The notes: generated by a model not told the origin, from the letters alone. DNA of 64,000 nt from CAIWHR01 sp963741355 (GCA_963741355.1 CAVUIG010000004.1:124001-188000); one strand, 5' to 3'; counted from the stretch's first letter, positions 36,836 through 47,689 are shown. Made by a program: numbers and translations.

Positions 36836-37030
36836 ATGAGCCTCTTCACGTTCCTCAGCAGCGCGGCCACGGTGATCTCCTTCGCCGTGTTCATCGGCAT
36901 CGTGCTGTGGGCGTACAGCAAGCGCCGCCGCACGGCCTTCGACGAGGCGGCCAACGCGCCGTTTGCATTGCCTGACGAGACCATCGCGGGTGCGCAGATC
37001 GCGCCCCAACGCGCGGAGCGCCGTTCATGA
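36836..37030 (+). CDS. ccoQ: cbb3-type cytochrome c oxidase subunit CcoQ
   Basis: 64 residues. A single helix (AATVISFAVFIGIVLWAYSK) is followed by a basic cluster and FDEAANAPFALPDE, the usual CcoQ/FixQ tail. It starts 3 bases after ccoO and overlaps ccoP by ATGA. Stabilises the complex under oxygen. Confidence 0.94.
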   Translation: MSLFTFLSSAATVISFAVFIGIVLWAYSKRRRTAFDEAANAPFALPDETIAGAQIAPQRAERRS

Positions 37031-37996
37031 ATCAATTCACGTCGGATTTCTGGAGCTGGTACATCATCGTCCTGACACTCGGGTCGATCGCATTCTGCGC
37101 GTTCATCCTCTGGAAGATGAGCAAGGCGCAGGCGGTCGTGGGCTCGCTGCCGACGGCGGCGGCACCCGGCGGAAAGCAGGTCGAGCTGACCGGCCACACG
37201 TGGGACGGCGATCTTGCCGAATTAGAACAATCCGCTGCCGCGCTGGTGGATGTGGCTCTTCTGGATCACGATCGTCTACTCGCTCGTCTACCTCGTGTTC
37301 TATCCGGGGCTCGGCAATTTCGCCGGCGTCCTGAAATGGACGTCGGGCGGCGCCTACGCGAGCGAGACCGCCGACGCCGATGCACGGCTGAAGCCGCTCT
37401 ACGACAAGTACCTGGCGATGGGCCTGCCCGCGATCGCGGCGGACCCGCAGGGTCGCGCGATGGGCGAGCGGATCTTCCTCAACAACTGCGCGCCGTGTCA
37501 CGGATCGGACGCGGGCGGCGGAACGGGATTCCCGAGCCTGCGCGATGCCGATTGGCTCTACGGCGGCGCGCCCGAGCAGATCGTCCAGTCGATCACCAAC
37601 GGCCGGATGGGCGTCATGCCGGCGCTCGGGGCGACAATGGGCGCCGAGGGCGTGAAGGACGTCGCCGCGTATGTCCGCTCGCTGTCCGGACTCTCCAGCG
37701 ACAAGCTGAAGGCGCAGCTCGGCAAGCCGATCTTCGAGCAGACGTGCGCCGCGTGCCATGGTGCGGATGGGAAAGGAAACCAGCTCGTCGGCGCGCCGAA
37801 CCTGACCGACAGCGTCTGGCTCTACGGCAGCTCCGAAGCGACGATCGCCTACGGCATCAACAACGGCCGTCACCTCAATGTGAATCCCGAGCACACGCCG
37901 ATGCCGTCGTTCAAGAGCGTGCTCGGGCCGGCGCGGATCAATCTCGTCGGCGCGTACGTCTGGAGCCTCTCCAACAAGACGCCGGCCGGAAAGTAA
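37027..37996 (+). CDS. ccoP: cbb3-type cytochrome c oxidase subunit III, one-base frame disruption
   Basis: Reconstructed at about 322 residues. Two N-terminal helices (FWSWYIIVLTLGSIAFCAFI and MWLFWITIVYSLVYLVFYPG) surround the conserved GHTWDGDLAELNNPLPRWW. The two haem c sites are NNCAPCHGSD and QTCAACHGAD. The frame breaks at 37222-37225: gaattagaac read as gaattgaac (or gaattaaac) restores ELNNPLPRWW. Dihaem subunit that receives electrons from cytochrome c. Normal length for the family. Confidence 0.95.
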
Positions 37997-38122
37997 GCGG
38001 ATTCCATCGCCGCCGCGGAGTTGGTCCCGCGGCGGCGGCGCAGTTTCAGGCAGGGTGCCCGAGCAACAGCGCGACGGTGCCCTTTTTTTCCGAGATGCAG
38101 CAAGCGAAGCCATAATCGAAGC

Positions 38123-39620
<1,498 letters not shown>

Positions 39621-39622
39621 GC

Positions 39623-40157
39623 ATGAACCACGCAACCCTCCTGCGGACGGGCGCAGTGCCGCCGCCGCCCTGGTACCGCCAGCGCTGGCCATGGCTGCTG
39701 ATCGCGGGCCCCGCGCTCGTCGTCGTCGCCGCATTCTTCACGCTGTGGCTCGCGGTGTCGTCGGACGACGGCGTCATCGCCGACGACTATTACAAGCGCG
39801 GCCTGCTCATCAACAAGGAGCTCATGCGCACGCAGCGCGCCGAAGCGATGGGCCTGTCGGCCGTCCTGCGCGTCGCGCCGACCGGCGCGGTCCGTCTCGA
39901 GCTCGCGGCCGGCACCGACGCTGCGGCGCTGCCGGACGCGGTGACGCTGAAGCTCGTGCACCCGACACGCGCCGGGCAGGACCGCCAGGTGACGCTGGTC
40001 CATGGGCCCGGCAACGCCTACATCGGCGACCTCGGCGCCGATCCGCAAGGGCCGCTGGCTCGTCTCGGTCGAGACGCCGGAATGGCGGCTGCCGGCGACC
40101 GAGGTCTCGGGCGGTCTCGCCGAGGCGACGCTCGCGGCCGGGCACACGGCGAACTGA
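39623..40157 (+). CDS. fixH: FixH family protein, one-base frame disruption
   Basis: Reconstructed at about 177 residues. It starts two bases after the ccoG stop. One N-terminal helix (WPWLLIAGPALVVVAAFFTL), then SSDDGVIADDYYKRGLLINK, the FixH hallmark. The frame breaks at 40046-40049, where CAAG read as CAG gives DPQGRWLVSVETPEWRLPAT and a stop at 40155. Periplasmic domain of immunoglobulin type, involved in cbb3 oxidase maturation together with CcoG/CcoI. Confidence 0.92.
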
Positions 40158-40196
40158 AACGATATCGCAACGCGCACGCGCGCCGGGGAGCAAACG

Positions 40197-40538
40197 ATGC
40201 AGGCAACGGGCAATTTCGCGCAGCGGATCATGTGGGTGATCTGGCCGGCCTTCCTGATCGCGGGGGCCGGGACGGCGATCTTCTTCACGATGATCGATCC
40301 CAGCGACCTCACGCTCTTCGGCCAGCCGGCGGAACTCTCACGCCAGGCGGTTTACACGGTCGGGTTCTTCGGCTTCTGGGCGCTCGGCATCGCGTCCTCG
40401 GCGCTGACGGTCTTCCTCGAGCGCTCGCCCTGGGAGGTCAATCGTTGCCCGATGGTGCCGGAGGATCGGCCCGAGGGATGCCCGAAGCGGGACGACGCGG
40501 GGGCGTGCTGCGCTCCCGGGGACGTCGCGTCGAGGTGA
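40197..40538 (+). CDS. Conserved small membrane protein of the cbb3 locus
   Basis: 113 residues with two helices (IMWVIWPAFLIAGAGTAIFF and VYTVGFFGFWALGIASSALT), then FLERSPWEVNRCPM and a Cys-containing tail (GCPKRDDAGACCAPG). Genes of this kind sit between fixH and fnr in many betaproteobacteria, but no function is assigned. The late Cys residues could bind metal (inference). Confidence 0.8.
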   Translation: MQATGNFAQRIMWVIWPAFLIAGAGTAIFFTMIDPSDLTLFGQPAELSRQAVYTVGFFGFWALGIASSALTVFLERSPWEVNRCPMVPEDRPEGCPKRDDAGACCAPGDVASR

Positions 40539-40576
40539 TCCGGCGAAACTGCGATGCCGCCGCGTGCCGCGGCGAA

Positions 40577-41380
40577 TCAGGCGCGCTGGCCGATGAGGCG
40601 CTTCAGGGCCATCGAGTCGAGCAGCTTGACCGCGCGGCCCTGCACCTGGATCAGGCCTTCTTCCTGGAAGCGCGAGAAGAGCCGGCTCACCGTCTCGAGC
40701 TTGAGCCCGAGGTAGCTGCCGATCTCCTCGCGCGTCATGCGCAGCACGAACTCGGTCGACGAATAGCCGCGCAGCCGATAACGGTCGGCGAGGTTGAGCA
40801 GGAAGACCGCGAGTCGCTCTTCGGCGCGCATGCTGCCGAGCAGCAGCATGATGTTCTGGTCGCGCGAGATTTCCTTCGACAGCAGCTGGTAGAGATTGCG
40901 CTGCAGCGCGCCCACGCTCTGCGCGAGATGCTCGAGCCGGTCGAACGGGAGCACGCAGACTTCGGTGTCCTCGAGCGCCAGCGCCTGGCAGCCGTGGCGG
41001 TCGGTGCCGAGGCCGTCCAGCCCGACGATGTCGCCCAGCATGTGATAGCCCGACACCTGCTCGCGTCCGTCCTCGGCGAGCACCGTCGTCTTGAGCGAGC
41101 CCAGGCGAATCGCGTACAGCGAGCTGAACGGCTCGCCGGCGCGGTAGAGGCTGTCGCCCTTCTTGAGCTTGATCCGGTGGTTGACCAGCGCGTCGACCTG
41201 CTTCAGGTCCTCGGGGTCGAGCCCGACCGGAAGGCAAAGCTCGCGCAGGCTGCAGGTGGAGCAATGCGCCTTGAGGTCGCGGATCGAAATGACCGCGGCG
41301 GGACCGCCGGCTGCCGCGGCGCGGCCGCTCGCAGACGCCTGGAGCGGGTTCGTCGACAGCGGTTTCGCGGGCAGCGTCAT
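40577..41380 (-). CDS. fnr: FNR-type oxygen-sensing transcription regulator
   Basis: 267 residues. Oxygen-labile 4Fe-4S ligands are present: three Cys in CSTCSLRELC near the N-terminus and a fourth in TDRHGCQALALED. A cyclic-nucleotide-binding-like fold is followed by the HTH (REEIGSYLGLKLETVSRLFS) with the E-SR recognition residues of FNR (ETVSR). It is the likely activator of ccoNOQP and uspA in this window. An FNR box at 41412-41425 overlaps its own promoter region, which suggests autorepression. Confidence 0.96.
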   Translation of the reverse strand: MTLPAKPLSTNPLQASASGRAAAAGGPAAVISIRDLKAHCSTCSLRELCLPVGLDPEDLKQVDALVNHRIKLKKGDSLYRAGEPFSSLYAIRLGSLKTTVLAEDGREQVSGYHMLGDIVGLDGLGTDRHGCQALALEDTEVCVLPFDRLEHLAQSVGALQRNLYQLLSKEISRDQNIMLLLGSMRAEERLAVFLLNLADRYRLRGYSSTEFVLRMTREEIGSYLGLKLETVSRLFSRFQEEGLIQVQGRAVKLLDSMALKRLIGQRA

Positions 41381-41411
41381 CGTTGGCGGGCAGGATTCGA
41401 TTTAAGATGCA

Positions 41412-41425
41412 TTGACGTGCGTCAA
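41412..41425. promoter_or_regulatory. FNR box between fnr and the TauE/DsbD-like gene
   Basis: TTGACGTGCGTCAA matches the consensus at 8 of 10 positions. It lies 32 bases before the fnr start, too close for class II activation of fnr, so repression is likelier. Confidence 0.7.
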
Positions 41426-41562
41426 ACCGACACAGTCTAGAACGAATCAGGCACTTTGAACAGGATGCCCGCTTTTCCCCTTGTGTTTCAGCGCGATGCG
41501 CCGTTCGTCCGAACGTCCCGGCGCATCCGATTGCCGGGGCAATCGAGGGCGGATCTGCACCG

Positions 41563-42295
41563 ATGGCGCTCTCCGCACTGATCAGCGCATGGCTCGCCGG
41601 AGCCCTCGGCGGCGCGCATTGTCTCGCGATGTGCGGAGGCTTTCTCGCGGCGATGTCGGGCGCCGCGGCACAAGGGGGCGTCCGCCCGCTGCTGCCGGCG
41701 CGCTCCCTTCTGCTGCGGCAGGTGCCCTACAACCTCGGGCGGATCGCCACCTACGCGCTGCTCGGCGCGGCTTTCGGCGCGGCGGGCGCGGTCACGATGA
41801 GCGCGTCGGCGGGATTGCCGGTGCAGCGCGCGCTCTACGTGACGGCGAATGTGTTTCTGCTGCTGCTTGCATTCGCCATGGTCGGCCCGCGCCGCGCCTT
41901 CGCGCCGCTCGAGCGCGCCGGCGCCGCGATCTTCGGCCGCATCGTGCCGGCGATTCGGCCGCTGCTCACGCACGACGCCGCGGGCGCCCGGTTCGTCGTC
42001 GGCATGTTCTGGGGCCTCGTGCCGTGCGCGCTGGTGTACGGCGTCCTGCCGGTCGCGCTGTTCGCGGGCGGACCGGTCGAGGGCGCCGCCGTGATGCTCG
42101 CGTTCGGACTTGGGCACACTTCCGAATCTCGTCGCCGTCGGCTGGCTGATGGCGCGCGCGAGGCGCTGGTTCGACGGCCCGGCGGTGCGCTACGCCGCCG
42201 CCGCGCTGCTCGCCGCATTCGCGGCGGTCGGCATCTGGCGCGCGCTCACGGCGGCCGGAACTCTTGCCCAGGGCCCGTTCTGTCTGACGCCGTGA
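41563..42295 (+). CDS. Sulfite exporter TauE/SafE family (DsbD-like) membrane protein, one-base frame disruption
   Basis: Reconstructed at about 243 residues with six hydrophobic segments. ALGGAHCLAMCGGFLAAMSG, with HC-x3-C, and GMFWGLVPCALVYGVLPVAL are the paired Cys/Pro elements of the DsbD_2/UreH-like transmembrane domain. The frame breaks at 42109-42112, where CTTG read as CTG gives AFGLGTLPNLVAVGWLMAR. Homologues near cbb3 genes are needed for copper or haem delivery to the oxidase. Divergent from fnr. Confidence 0.88.
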
Positions 42296-42357
42296 AGCGC
42301 GCGACGCGCATGTGCGGCGCGAGCCCGCGCCGCGCGCTCGCCGCAGGACCTGCGAGC

Positions 42358-43509
42358 GTGAATTCCGTCCCGGATCCGCGAACGTTTCCCGATCCGGCGC
42401 TGGCGGCGGCACCCGTGCGCGAGATCATCGCACTGGCGCAGGCGAGCCTCGCCGCCGCAACCGGAGAGGCCGCTCGCTCGCTCGAGCTCGATCTGCGCGC
42501 GGCGTTGCGACGATGCGTCGACGACGGCGGCGATCTCGCCGGGTTGATCGCGGCCGCACCGTCGGTCGACGTCGCGCGACAGCTATGGCGGCAGCTCGAC
42601 CTGTTCGCGGCGGCGCACGACACCGACGCCGGGCTTTCGGCGCGCATCTTCGCGATTCCGCTCGTCATCGTCGCCGGAAAGGAAGGCGAGCAGGTCGACG
42701 TCATGCTTCCGGGCACGCTGCGCGATCCCGGGACCTTCGTCGGAATTCTGCGCGAGCACGGCGCGCTGCGCGGCAATCGCACCTTCGCTCTGGCGGATTC
42801 GCTCGTGCCGGCCGAAGCGCTCGACGTCGCGCGGCTGCCCGAGATCCTCGAGTGGCAACGGCTGCCCGACACTGCGGCTGCGAACGCGCAGACGGGGATT
42901 CGCGCCTTGCCGCCCGCGCCGATCCATGTCAGCGCGGGACGCGAAGGCGTGCATCTGCGGTTCCTGGTCGGGACCGCGCTCGCGCGTTCCGGTGTCGACC
43001 TCTTCGGCGAAGCGGAGGTCGGCGCATGGGGAGTGCCGTTCGCGCAGGCACTCGGCAAGGCGCTCGGCGCCGGCGGCACCACCGTGCTTGCATTGCCGCG
43101 CGCGCCGCAGCGCCCCTTGCCGGCGGTTGCCGCCGGGCGCGCCGCGCAGCGCGAAGTGGCGGCGCAGATCTTCGCGAGCAACGCGATACGGCGCCTGCGC
43201 GGCGCCGTCGGCGAGCCCGTCGCGGTGATCAGTGCGCACCGGGCTGCCGATGCCGTCGGGGGAGGCGAGCTGCGCCTGTCGTTGTCGTCGGTGTTCGAGC
43301 CGCGCGACGCGGAAGGATTCCGCTGCCCGCTCGGTCCGCTCGATCGCGCGTCCGATGTGGCGGCCATGCTGACCGAGCTCCTGCGCGATTGCCGCGTCAC
43401 CGACATTCGCGTGCTCTCCGGCGTGCATCCGGATCGCGACGCCGCGACGGGCGCGCCGCTGCTGTTCAAGCCGGAAACCATTCCGCCAGGCGCGGCGCCG
43501 CTGAATTGA
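42358..43509 (+). CDS. Hypothetical protein, conserved neighbour of the cbb3/fnr locus
   Basis: 383 residues from the GTG at 42358, chosen for the AGGA about 12 bases upstream; in-frame starts at 42292 (GTG overlapping the previous stop) and 42310 (ATG) are possible. No signal peptide or membrane segment. Soluble, Ala/Arg-rich, with recognisable stretches such as IFAIPLVIVAGKEGEQVDVM, FALADSLVPAEALDVARLPE and SLSSVFEPRDAEGFRCPLGP. No catalytic motif is visible and no family is recognised. Codon use is normal for the window. Confidence 0.72.
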   Translation: MNSVPDPRTFPDPALAAAPVREIIALAQASLAAATGEAARSLELDLRAALRRCVDDGGDLAGLIAAAPSVDVARQLWRQLDLFAAAHDTDAGLSARIFAIPLVIVAGKEGEQVDVMLPGTLRDPGTFVGILREHGALRGNRTFALADSLVPAEALDVARLPEILEWQRLPDTAAANAQTGIRALPPAPIHVSAGREGVHLRFLVGTALARSGVDLFGEAEVGAWGVPFAQALGKALGAGGTTVLALPRAPQRPLPAVAAGRAAQREVAAQIFASNAIRRLRGAVGEPVAVISAHRAADAVGGGELRLSLSSVFEPRDAEGFRCPLGPLDRASDVAAMLTELLRDCRVTDIRVLSGVHPDRDAATGAPLLFKPETIPPGAAPLN

Positions 43510-43515
43510 GCGGCG

Positions 43516-44295
43516 TCAGGCGATGACGCTGTGCGGCTCCTGTATCGCTTCGCGCCGCTTCACGCGCCCGGCGCCGCTGACTTTCTTGGTCACCTCGGGG
43601 TTCCCGAGGTAGTCGACGGTGCCCGCGCCGGAGATCTCGACGTCGAGCGTCTTGGCCGCATTGACGACGACGCGCCCGGCGCCGCTCACCGCGATTCGCG
43701 CCTGCTCGCTCGCAAGGCCCGCCGCGCGGTAGTCCCCGGCACCCGAGATCGAGATCGACTGCTCGGCGGCGCGGCCGGCGACGTCCGCCTTGATCGCGCC
43801 GGATCCGTCGAAGGCGAACACCTTGGCATCGAGCGCGCCGAGGCGCAGCGTGGCGGCGCCCATCGCCGAGATGGCGAGGCGGTCGACCTTCAATTCGTCG
43901 GCCCGGATGCTCACCGTGCCCGCGGCGGAGATGGCCTCGAGATTCCTGAACGTGACGACGATCCGTGGCGTTCGCGCGCCGCCGCCGAAAAGGAACGACC
44001 AGAAGCGCCGCCGCTCCGAGCTCTGGATCGTCAGCGTGCCGTCGCGGACCTCGGTCCGGATGTCGGGCAGCGAGCGCGCGGACGCCTCGACGGCGACCGA
44101 GGGCTCGCTGCCCTGGACCAGCACCACGTCGGCCGTGCCGTCGACCTTGATCCGCGAAAATGCCGGCACCGCGCGCTGCTCGGTCGTGACCCCTCCCGGG
44201 TGGCGGCGATGGCCCCGATCGAGCGCGTACCAGGCCGCCGCGACGACGACGGCGAGCGCGATCACGAGCAGGACGGGCAACGCCAGGCGTTTCAT
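43516..44295 (-). CDS. Exported head-GIN-domain (DUF2807) protein
   Basis: 259 residues from the ATG at 44295 (MKRLALPVLLVIALAVVVAA), a signal or anchor. The rest is the repetitive beta-helix of putative auto-transporter adhesin/DUF2807 proteins, with recurrent units such as IKVDGTADVVLVQGSEPSV, ISAAGTVSIRADELKVDRL, ISGAGDYRAAGLASEQARI and ISGAGTVDYLGNPEVTKKVS. Function unproven; members are periplasmic or surface proteins. Convergent with the unknown gene at 42.4 kb. Confidence 0.88.
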   Translation of the reverse strand: MKRLALPVLLVIALAVVVAAAWYALDRGHRRHPGGVTTEQRAVPAFSRIKVDGTADVVLVQGSEPSVAVEASARSLPDIRTEVRDGTLTIQSSERRRFWSFLFGGGARTPRIVVTFRNLEAISAAGTVSIRADELKVDRLAISAMGAATLRLGALDAKVFAFDGSGAIKADVAGRAAEQSISISGAGDYRAAGLASEQARIAVSGAGRVVVNAAKTLDVEISGAGTVDYLGNPEVTKKVSGAGRVKRREAIQEPHSVIA

Positions 44296-44417
44296 CGGAG
44301 GGCCTCGCAAAGGGGCGGCATGACCGTTAGATGCGCCGATGCGCCACGCCGGATTCGCCATCGGCGCGTTCGCGACGACGCCCGGGATGATAGCGCGGGA
44401 CGGGCGCGCGGCGAGGC

Positions 44418-44423
44418 TATAAT
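44418..44423 (+). promoter_or_regulatory. -10 element upstream of ppa
   Basis: A perfect TATAAT lies 30 bases before the ppa start; no good -35 element is seen upstream. Confidence 0.45.
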
Positions 44424-44453
44424 CGCCGGCCCAGCCTCCGCCCGCCTTCTCCC

Positions 44454-44999
44454 ATGAATCTCGACCGTGTGCCCGCCGGCAAGGATGCCCCCGAGGATTG
44501 CAACGTGATCATCGAGATCCCGATGCGCGGCGATCCGATCAAGTACGAAGTCGACAAGGAGACCGGCGCGGTGTTCGTCGACCGCTTCATGTCGACGTCG
44601 ATGCACTATCCGTGCAACTACGGCTACATCCCCCGGACCCTCTCCGACGACGGCGATCCCTGCGACGTGCTGGTGCTCTCGCCGGTGCCTCTCATCACCG
44701 GCGTCGTCGTGCGCTGCCGCCCGATCGGGATGCTCAAGATGGACGACGAGGCGGGCGGCGACGCGAAGATCCTCGCGGTGCCGATCGACAAGCTGTCGGG
44801 TCTCTACCGGGCGATCAAGTCGCCACGCGACCTGCCCGAGATCACGACGCAGCAGATCGCGCATTTCTTCGAGCATTACAAGGACCTCGAGCCGGGAAAG
44901 TGGGTGCGCATCTCGAGCTGGGTCGAAGCCGCCGAGGCGAAGCGGGAGATCCTGGACGGCATCGCGCGCTACGAGGCCGCGGTGGCGAAGCCCAAGTAG
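44454..44999 (+). CDS. ppa: Inorganic pyrophosphatase, family I
   Basis: 181 residues, hexameric cytoplasmic enzyme type. Active-site elements IEIPMRGDPIKYEVDKETGA, YPCNYGYIPRTLSDDGDPCD and VLVLSPVPL are intact, with the metal-binding DGDPCDVLV segment. Hydrolyses PPi to drive biosynthesis. No frame damage. Confidence 0.97.
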   Translation: MNLDRVPAGKDAPEDCNVIIEIPMRGDPIKYEVDKETGAVFVDRFMSTSMHYPCNYGYIPRTLSDDGDPCDVLVLSPVPLITGVVVRCRPIGMLKMDDEAGGDAKILAVPIDKLSGLYRAIKSPRDLPEITTQQIAHFFEHYKDLEPGKWVRISSWVEAAEAKREILDGIARYEAAVAKPK

Positions 45000-45012
45000 C
45001 GATTCCGACGCG

Positions 45013-45483
45013 ATGGAAGCGATTTCGTCGCCGCCGCCCTTTGAGGCCCGCCGCGGCGGCTACGAGGTGTCGACGGACCCCGCGCGGCTCGACCTCGACG
45101 TGATTCACGGCTTTCTCGCGACGAGCTATTGGTCGCCGGGAATTCCGCGCGCGACGGTCGAGCGGGCGATCGCCGGATCGCTCAACTTCGGCCTGTACGC
45201 GGACGATGCTCAGATCGGATTCGCGCGCGTCGTCACCGACCGCGCGACGTTTGCCTATCTCGCCGACGTGTTCGTGCTGCCCGCGCACCGCGGCTCGGGT
45301 CTCGGCGTGTGGCTCGTGGAATGCGTTCTCGCGCACCCGGCGCTGGCCGGGCTCCGCCGCTTCACGCTCGCGACGCGCACCGCGCATGCGCTGTACGCGC
45401 GATTCGGGTTCACGCCGCTCGCGCACCCGGAATACCAGATGGAGATCAGCCGGCCGGACCTCTACCTCGCGCCGGACGCCTGA
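45013..45483 (+). CDS. GNAT-family N-acetyltransferase
   Basis: 156 residues, 13 bases after ppa. Typical GNAT_1 with FARVVTDRATFAYLADVFVL, then the acetyl-CoA loop HRGSGLGVWLVECVLAHP and LATRTAHALYARFGFTPLA. Substrate unknown. Confidence 0.9.
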   Translation: MEAISSPPPFEARRGGYEVSTDPARLDLDVIHGFLATSYWSPGIPRATVERAIAGSLNFGLYADDAQIGFARVVTDRATFAYLADVFVLPAHRGSGLGVWLVECVLAHPALAGLRRFTLATRTAHALYARFGFTPLAHPEYQMEISRPDLYLAPDA

Positions 45484-45493
45484 CGGTGGGTGT

Positions 45494-46030
45494 TCACGCC
45501 GCGACGACGAGGCGCGTTCCGGCGATGCGGTCGTGCAGGAACTGGCGGTCCGCGTCGGCCGCCGCCCACAGGAAATTGAGCGCGACGAGCGGGAGTGCCA
45601 GCGCACCGGCGCCAAAGGGGCGCAGCGCAAGGTAGCCGGCGAGCGCCAGCACCGGGCCGATCCATGCGGACAGGTAGCGCGTGAATGCGATCCGGCGGTC
45701 GACGCGCGCGCCGTCGCGCCGGACGAGCGCGATGCGCCACGTCTTCATCGGCAGCGTGCGGCGTCCGCCCGACCACGAGGCGACGCAATAGACGGCACCG
45801 GCGCCGAACACCACCGCGAGCGAGAGCGCACGCGCCGGCGCGTCGGGAATGCGCAGCGCGTTTGCGTCCTGCGCCGGCGGAACCAGCGGCAGCGTGACGA
45901 ATCCCGCGATGAGCAACAGCGCGCCGAGGACCATCGTCTCGTAGGCGAGCGAGGCGAGCCGGCGCGGGAGCGACGCGTTCGACAACGGCAGGTGAGGCGG
46001 AGCGGGCGGCGCGGGCGCGTCGCGGCTCAC
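45494..46030 (-). CDS. RDD-family membrane protein
   Basis: 178 residues from the GTG at 46030. The RDD hallmark is LPRRLASLAYETMVLGALLL, followed by more membrane segments and DGARVDRRIAFTRYLSAWIG; the last part (ADADRQFLHDRIAGTRLVVA) is typical. Transport function is suspected for the family, unproven. It starts 8 bases after the DUF3106 gene stop, same strand. Confidence 0.9.
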   Translation of the reverse strand: MSRDAPAPPAPPHLPLSNASLPRRLASLAYETMVLGALLLIAGFVTLPLVPPAQDANALRIPDAPARALSLAVVFGAGAVYCVASWSGGRRTLPMKTWRIALVRRDGARVDRRIAFTRYLSAWIGPVLALAGYLALRPFGAGALALPLVALNFLWAAADADRQFLHDRIAGTRLVVAA

Positions 46031-46037
46031 GCAACGC

Positions 46038-46596
46038 TCAGCGCGTGGATTGCGGCGCCGCGCCCGGCGGCGGATTCGCGGGGACGGCAGGCGCGGGCGA
46101 CGGCGCGCCCCCCGCGGGCTTTCTTGCGGGTGTGCTCGCCGCGGGCGCGACGGGCGGTGCCTTCGCGGCAAGCTCGCGCTTCTTCTCCGGGGGCAGGCTG
46201 GAGTACTCCTCCCAGCGCTGGCGGACTTCCTGCTTTTGCTCGGGAGGCAGTTGCTTCATCGCCTTGTACTGCTCGCGTGCGGCCTGCCGCTGCTGCGGCG
46301 TCAAGCTCGGCCCACGTGCGCATGTTGTCGCGGACCTTCTCCTGTTCCGCCGGCGAAAGGGTCGGATAACGTTGCGCGATCGCGCGCCACTTCTGCTTGC
46401 GTTGCGCGTCGAGCTTGTCCCAGTCGCCCGCGAGCGGCGAGAGCACCTGCTTCTCGGCCGGAGGGAGCTCGGCCCACGACGGCGAGCGCAGCGCGACGGG
46501 CGGCGCCGCGAGCGCACTCGCGGCCAGCGCGCCCGCGAGCGTGATGATCGCGAGCGTGTCGCGGATCAGTCGTCGTCGCCGGCGTGCTTCAGCCAA
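46038..46596 (-). CDS. Exported DUF3106 protein, one-base frame disruption
   Basis: Reconstructed at about 185 residues. The TTG at 46596 gives a signal peptide (RRRRRLIRDTLAIITLAGAL...); no ATG is available. DUF3106 units are visible as WAELPPAEKQVLSPLAGDWD and KWRAIAQRYPTLSPAEQEKV, with EYSSLPPEKKREL in the second half, and a Pro/Ala-rich C-terminus. The frame breaks at 46302-46305 (CAAG on plus), where reading CTG in the gene gives WAELTPQQRQAAREQYK. It overlaps the DUF3619 gene 3' end by 31 bases. Confidence 0.85.
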
Positions 46597-46973
46597 GCTT
46601 GGAATCCGCGGTCCAGGTAGGCGTCGAGCGGCAGGTCCGAGGACAGGATCGCCGCGTCGGTTTCCTCGATGTCGAGCTGCTGCTGGTAAGCCTGCCATTG
46701 CTGCCAGGCGAGGCTCGCGACGACGATGAGGACGATGCCGAGCCAGAGCTTGCCGCTGGCCCAGAACCGCCCGCCGCCGCCCGCGGTTCCCGAGCCCGCG
46801 AGCGCATAGTTCGGCGCGAGCCCCATCGCCGGGGCCCGCTTCGGGTCGCCGAGGCGTGCCAGGGCCGCCTCGCGCGCGAGCTGCAGCCGGTAGGTCGTGC
46901 CCGCCTTGAGCCCGGCCGCGCCCCGATCGAGGTAAGTGGTTATTTTCTTGGCGAATTCTTCGTCGACGGTCAT
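46566..46973 (-). CDS. DUF3619 membrane protein
   Basis: 135 residues from the ATG at 46973, which overlaps the sigma factor stop as ATGA. N-terminal DEEFAKKITTYLDRGAAGLK, one helix (LWLGIVLIVVASLAWQQW), and the short acidic periplasmic-side tail DIEETDAAILSSDLPLDAYL with a final GDDD. Always found behind this sigma factor type in Burkholderiales, so it may be its membrane partner. Confidence 0.88.
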   Translation of the reverse strand: MTVDEEFAKKITTYLDRGAAGLKAGTTYRLQLAREAALARLGDPKRAPAMGLAPNYALAGSGTAGGGGRFWASGKLWLGIVLIVVASLAWQQWQAYQQQLDIEETDAAILSSDLPLDAYLDRGFQAWLKHAGDDD

Positions 46974-47539
46974 GGTTTCACCCCTTTTGCCTTGAGCATC
47001 TCCGCCAAGGCATGGACGGCACGCGAGCAATGGGTCTTGACGCTTCCCTCCGAGCAGCCCATCGCGACCGCGGTCTCCGCCACATCGAGCTCTTCCCAGT
47101 AACGTAACAGAAAGGCTTCCCGTTGACGCGCCGGCAGCCGGGTCAGCGCCTGCTCGATTGTCCTCATGATCTGCGCCTGTTCGAGCTGCTCCGCGGGATC
47201 GGCGTTCGCGTTCGAGTCGGACTTGGCCCGCAAGGTTTCCAGCGGGTCGAATTCGTCGTCCTTTTCGTCGCCGCGGCCCAGTGCCGAGAGCACGGTCGTC
47301 CACGTCGTCCGGACCTTCTGCCGGCGGAAGTGATCGTGGATGGTGTTTTGCAGAATCCGCTGGAAAAGCAGCGGAAGCTCGGCGGCGGGCTTGTCCGAAT
47401 ACTTTTCGGTCAGCTTCAGCATCGCGTCCTGCACGACGTCCAGCGCCGAATGGTCGTCGCGCAACGCGAACGCTGCCTGCTTGAAGGCGCGGCGTTCGAC
47501 GGCGGCGAGAAAGGCCGAAATTTCCTTGAAGGTGGCCAG
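46970..47539 (-). CDS. Sigma-70 family (ECF-like) RNA polymerase sigma factor, start uncertain
   Basis: About 189 residues if it starts at the CTG at 47539; the only standard in-frame start is a TTG at 47464, which would cut into conserved region 2. Coding identity clearly extends upstream of that TTG (TFKEISAFLAAVERRAFKQA, as in homologues). A nonstandard start or a frame break further upstream is possible. Region 2 (DDHSALDVVQDAMLKLTEKY) and region 4 (LPARQREAFLLRYWEELDVA, then MGCSEGSVKTHCSRAVHAL) are intact. Upstream of DUF3619-DUF3106-RDD on one transcript; divergent from ilvI. Confidence 0.88.
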   Translation of the reverse strand: MATFKEISAFLAAVERRAFKQAAFALRDDHSALDVVQDAMLKLTEKYSDKPAAELPLLFQRILQNTIHDHFRRQKVRTTWTTVLSALGRGDEKDDEFDPLETLRAKSDSNANADPAEQLEQAQIMRTIEQALTRLPARQREAFLLRYWEELDVAETAVAMGCSEGSVKTHCSRAVHALAEMLKAKGVKP

Positions 47540-47689
47540 GGAGGAATCCGTCGGGTGGGCGGGCGGCTCGGGGCTCTGCGCGACCGAACGTCCCCGGGGG
47601 GCGCAATTTTCGGCCCGGATCGCCGGTCCGCGCGAATGAATCGATTATAGGGCGGCGCCGCGGGATCGCTGTTGTGCGGTGCAGCGGGC

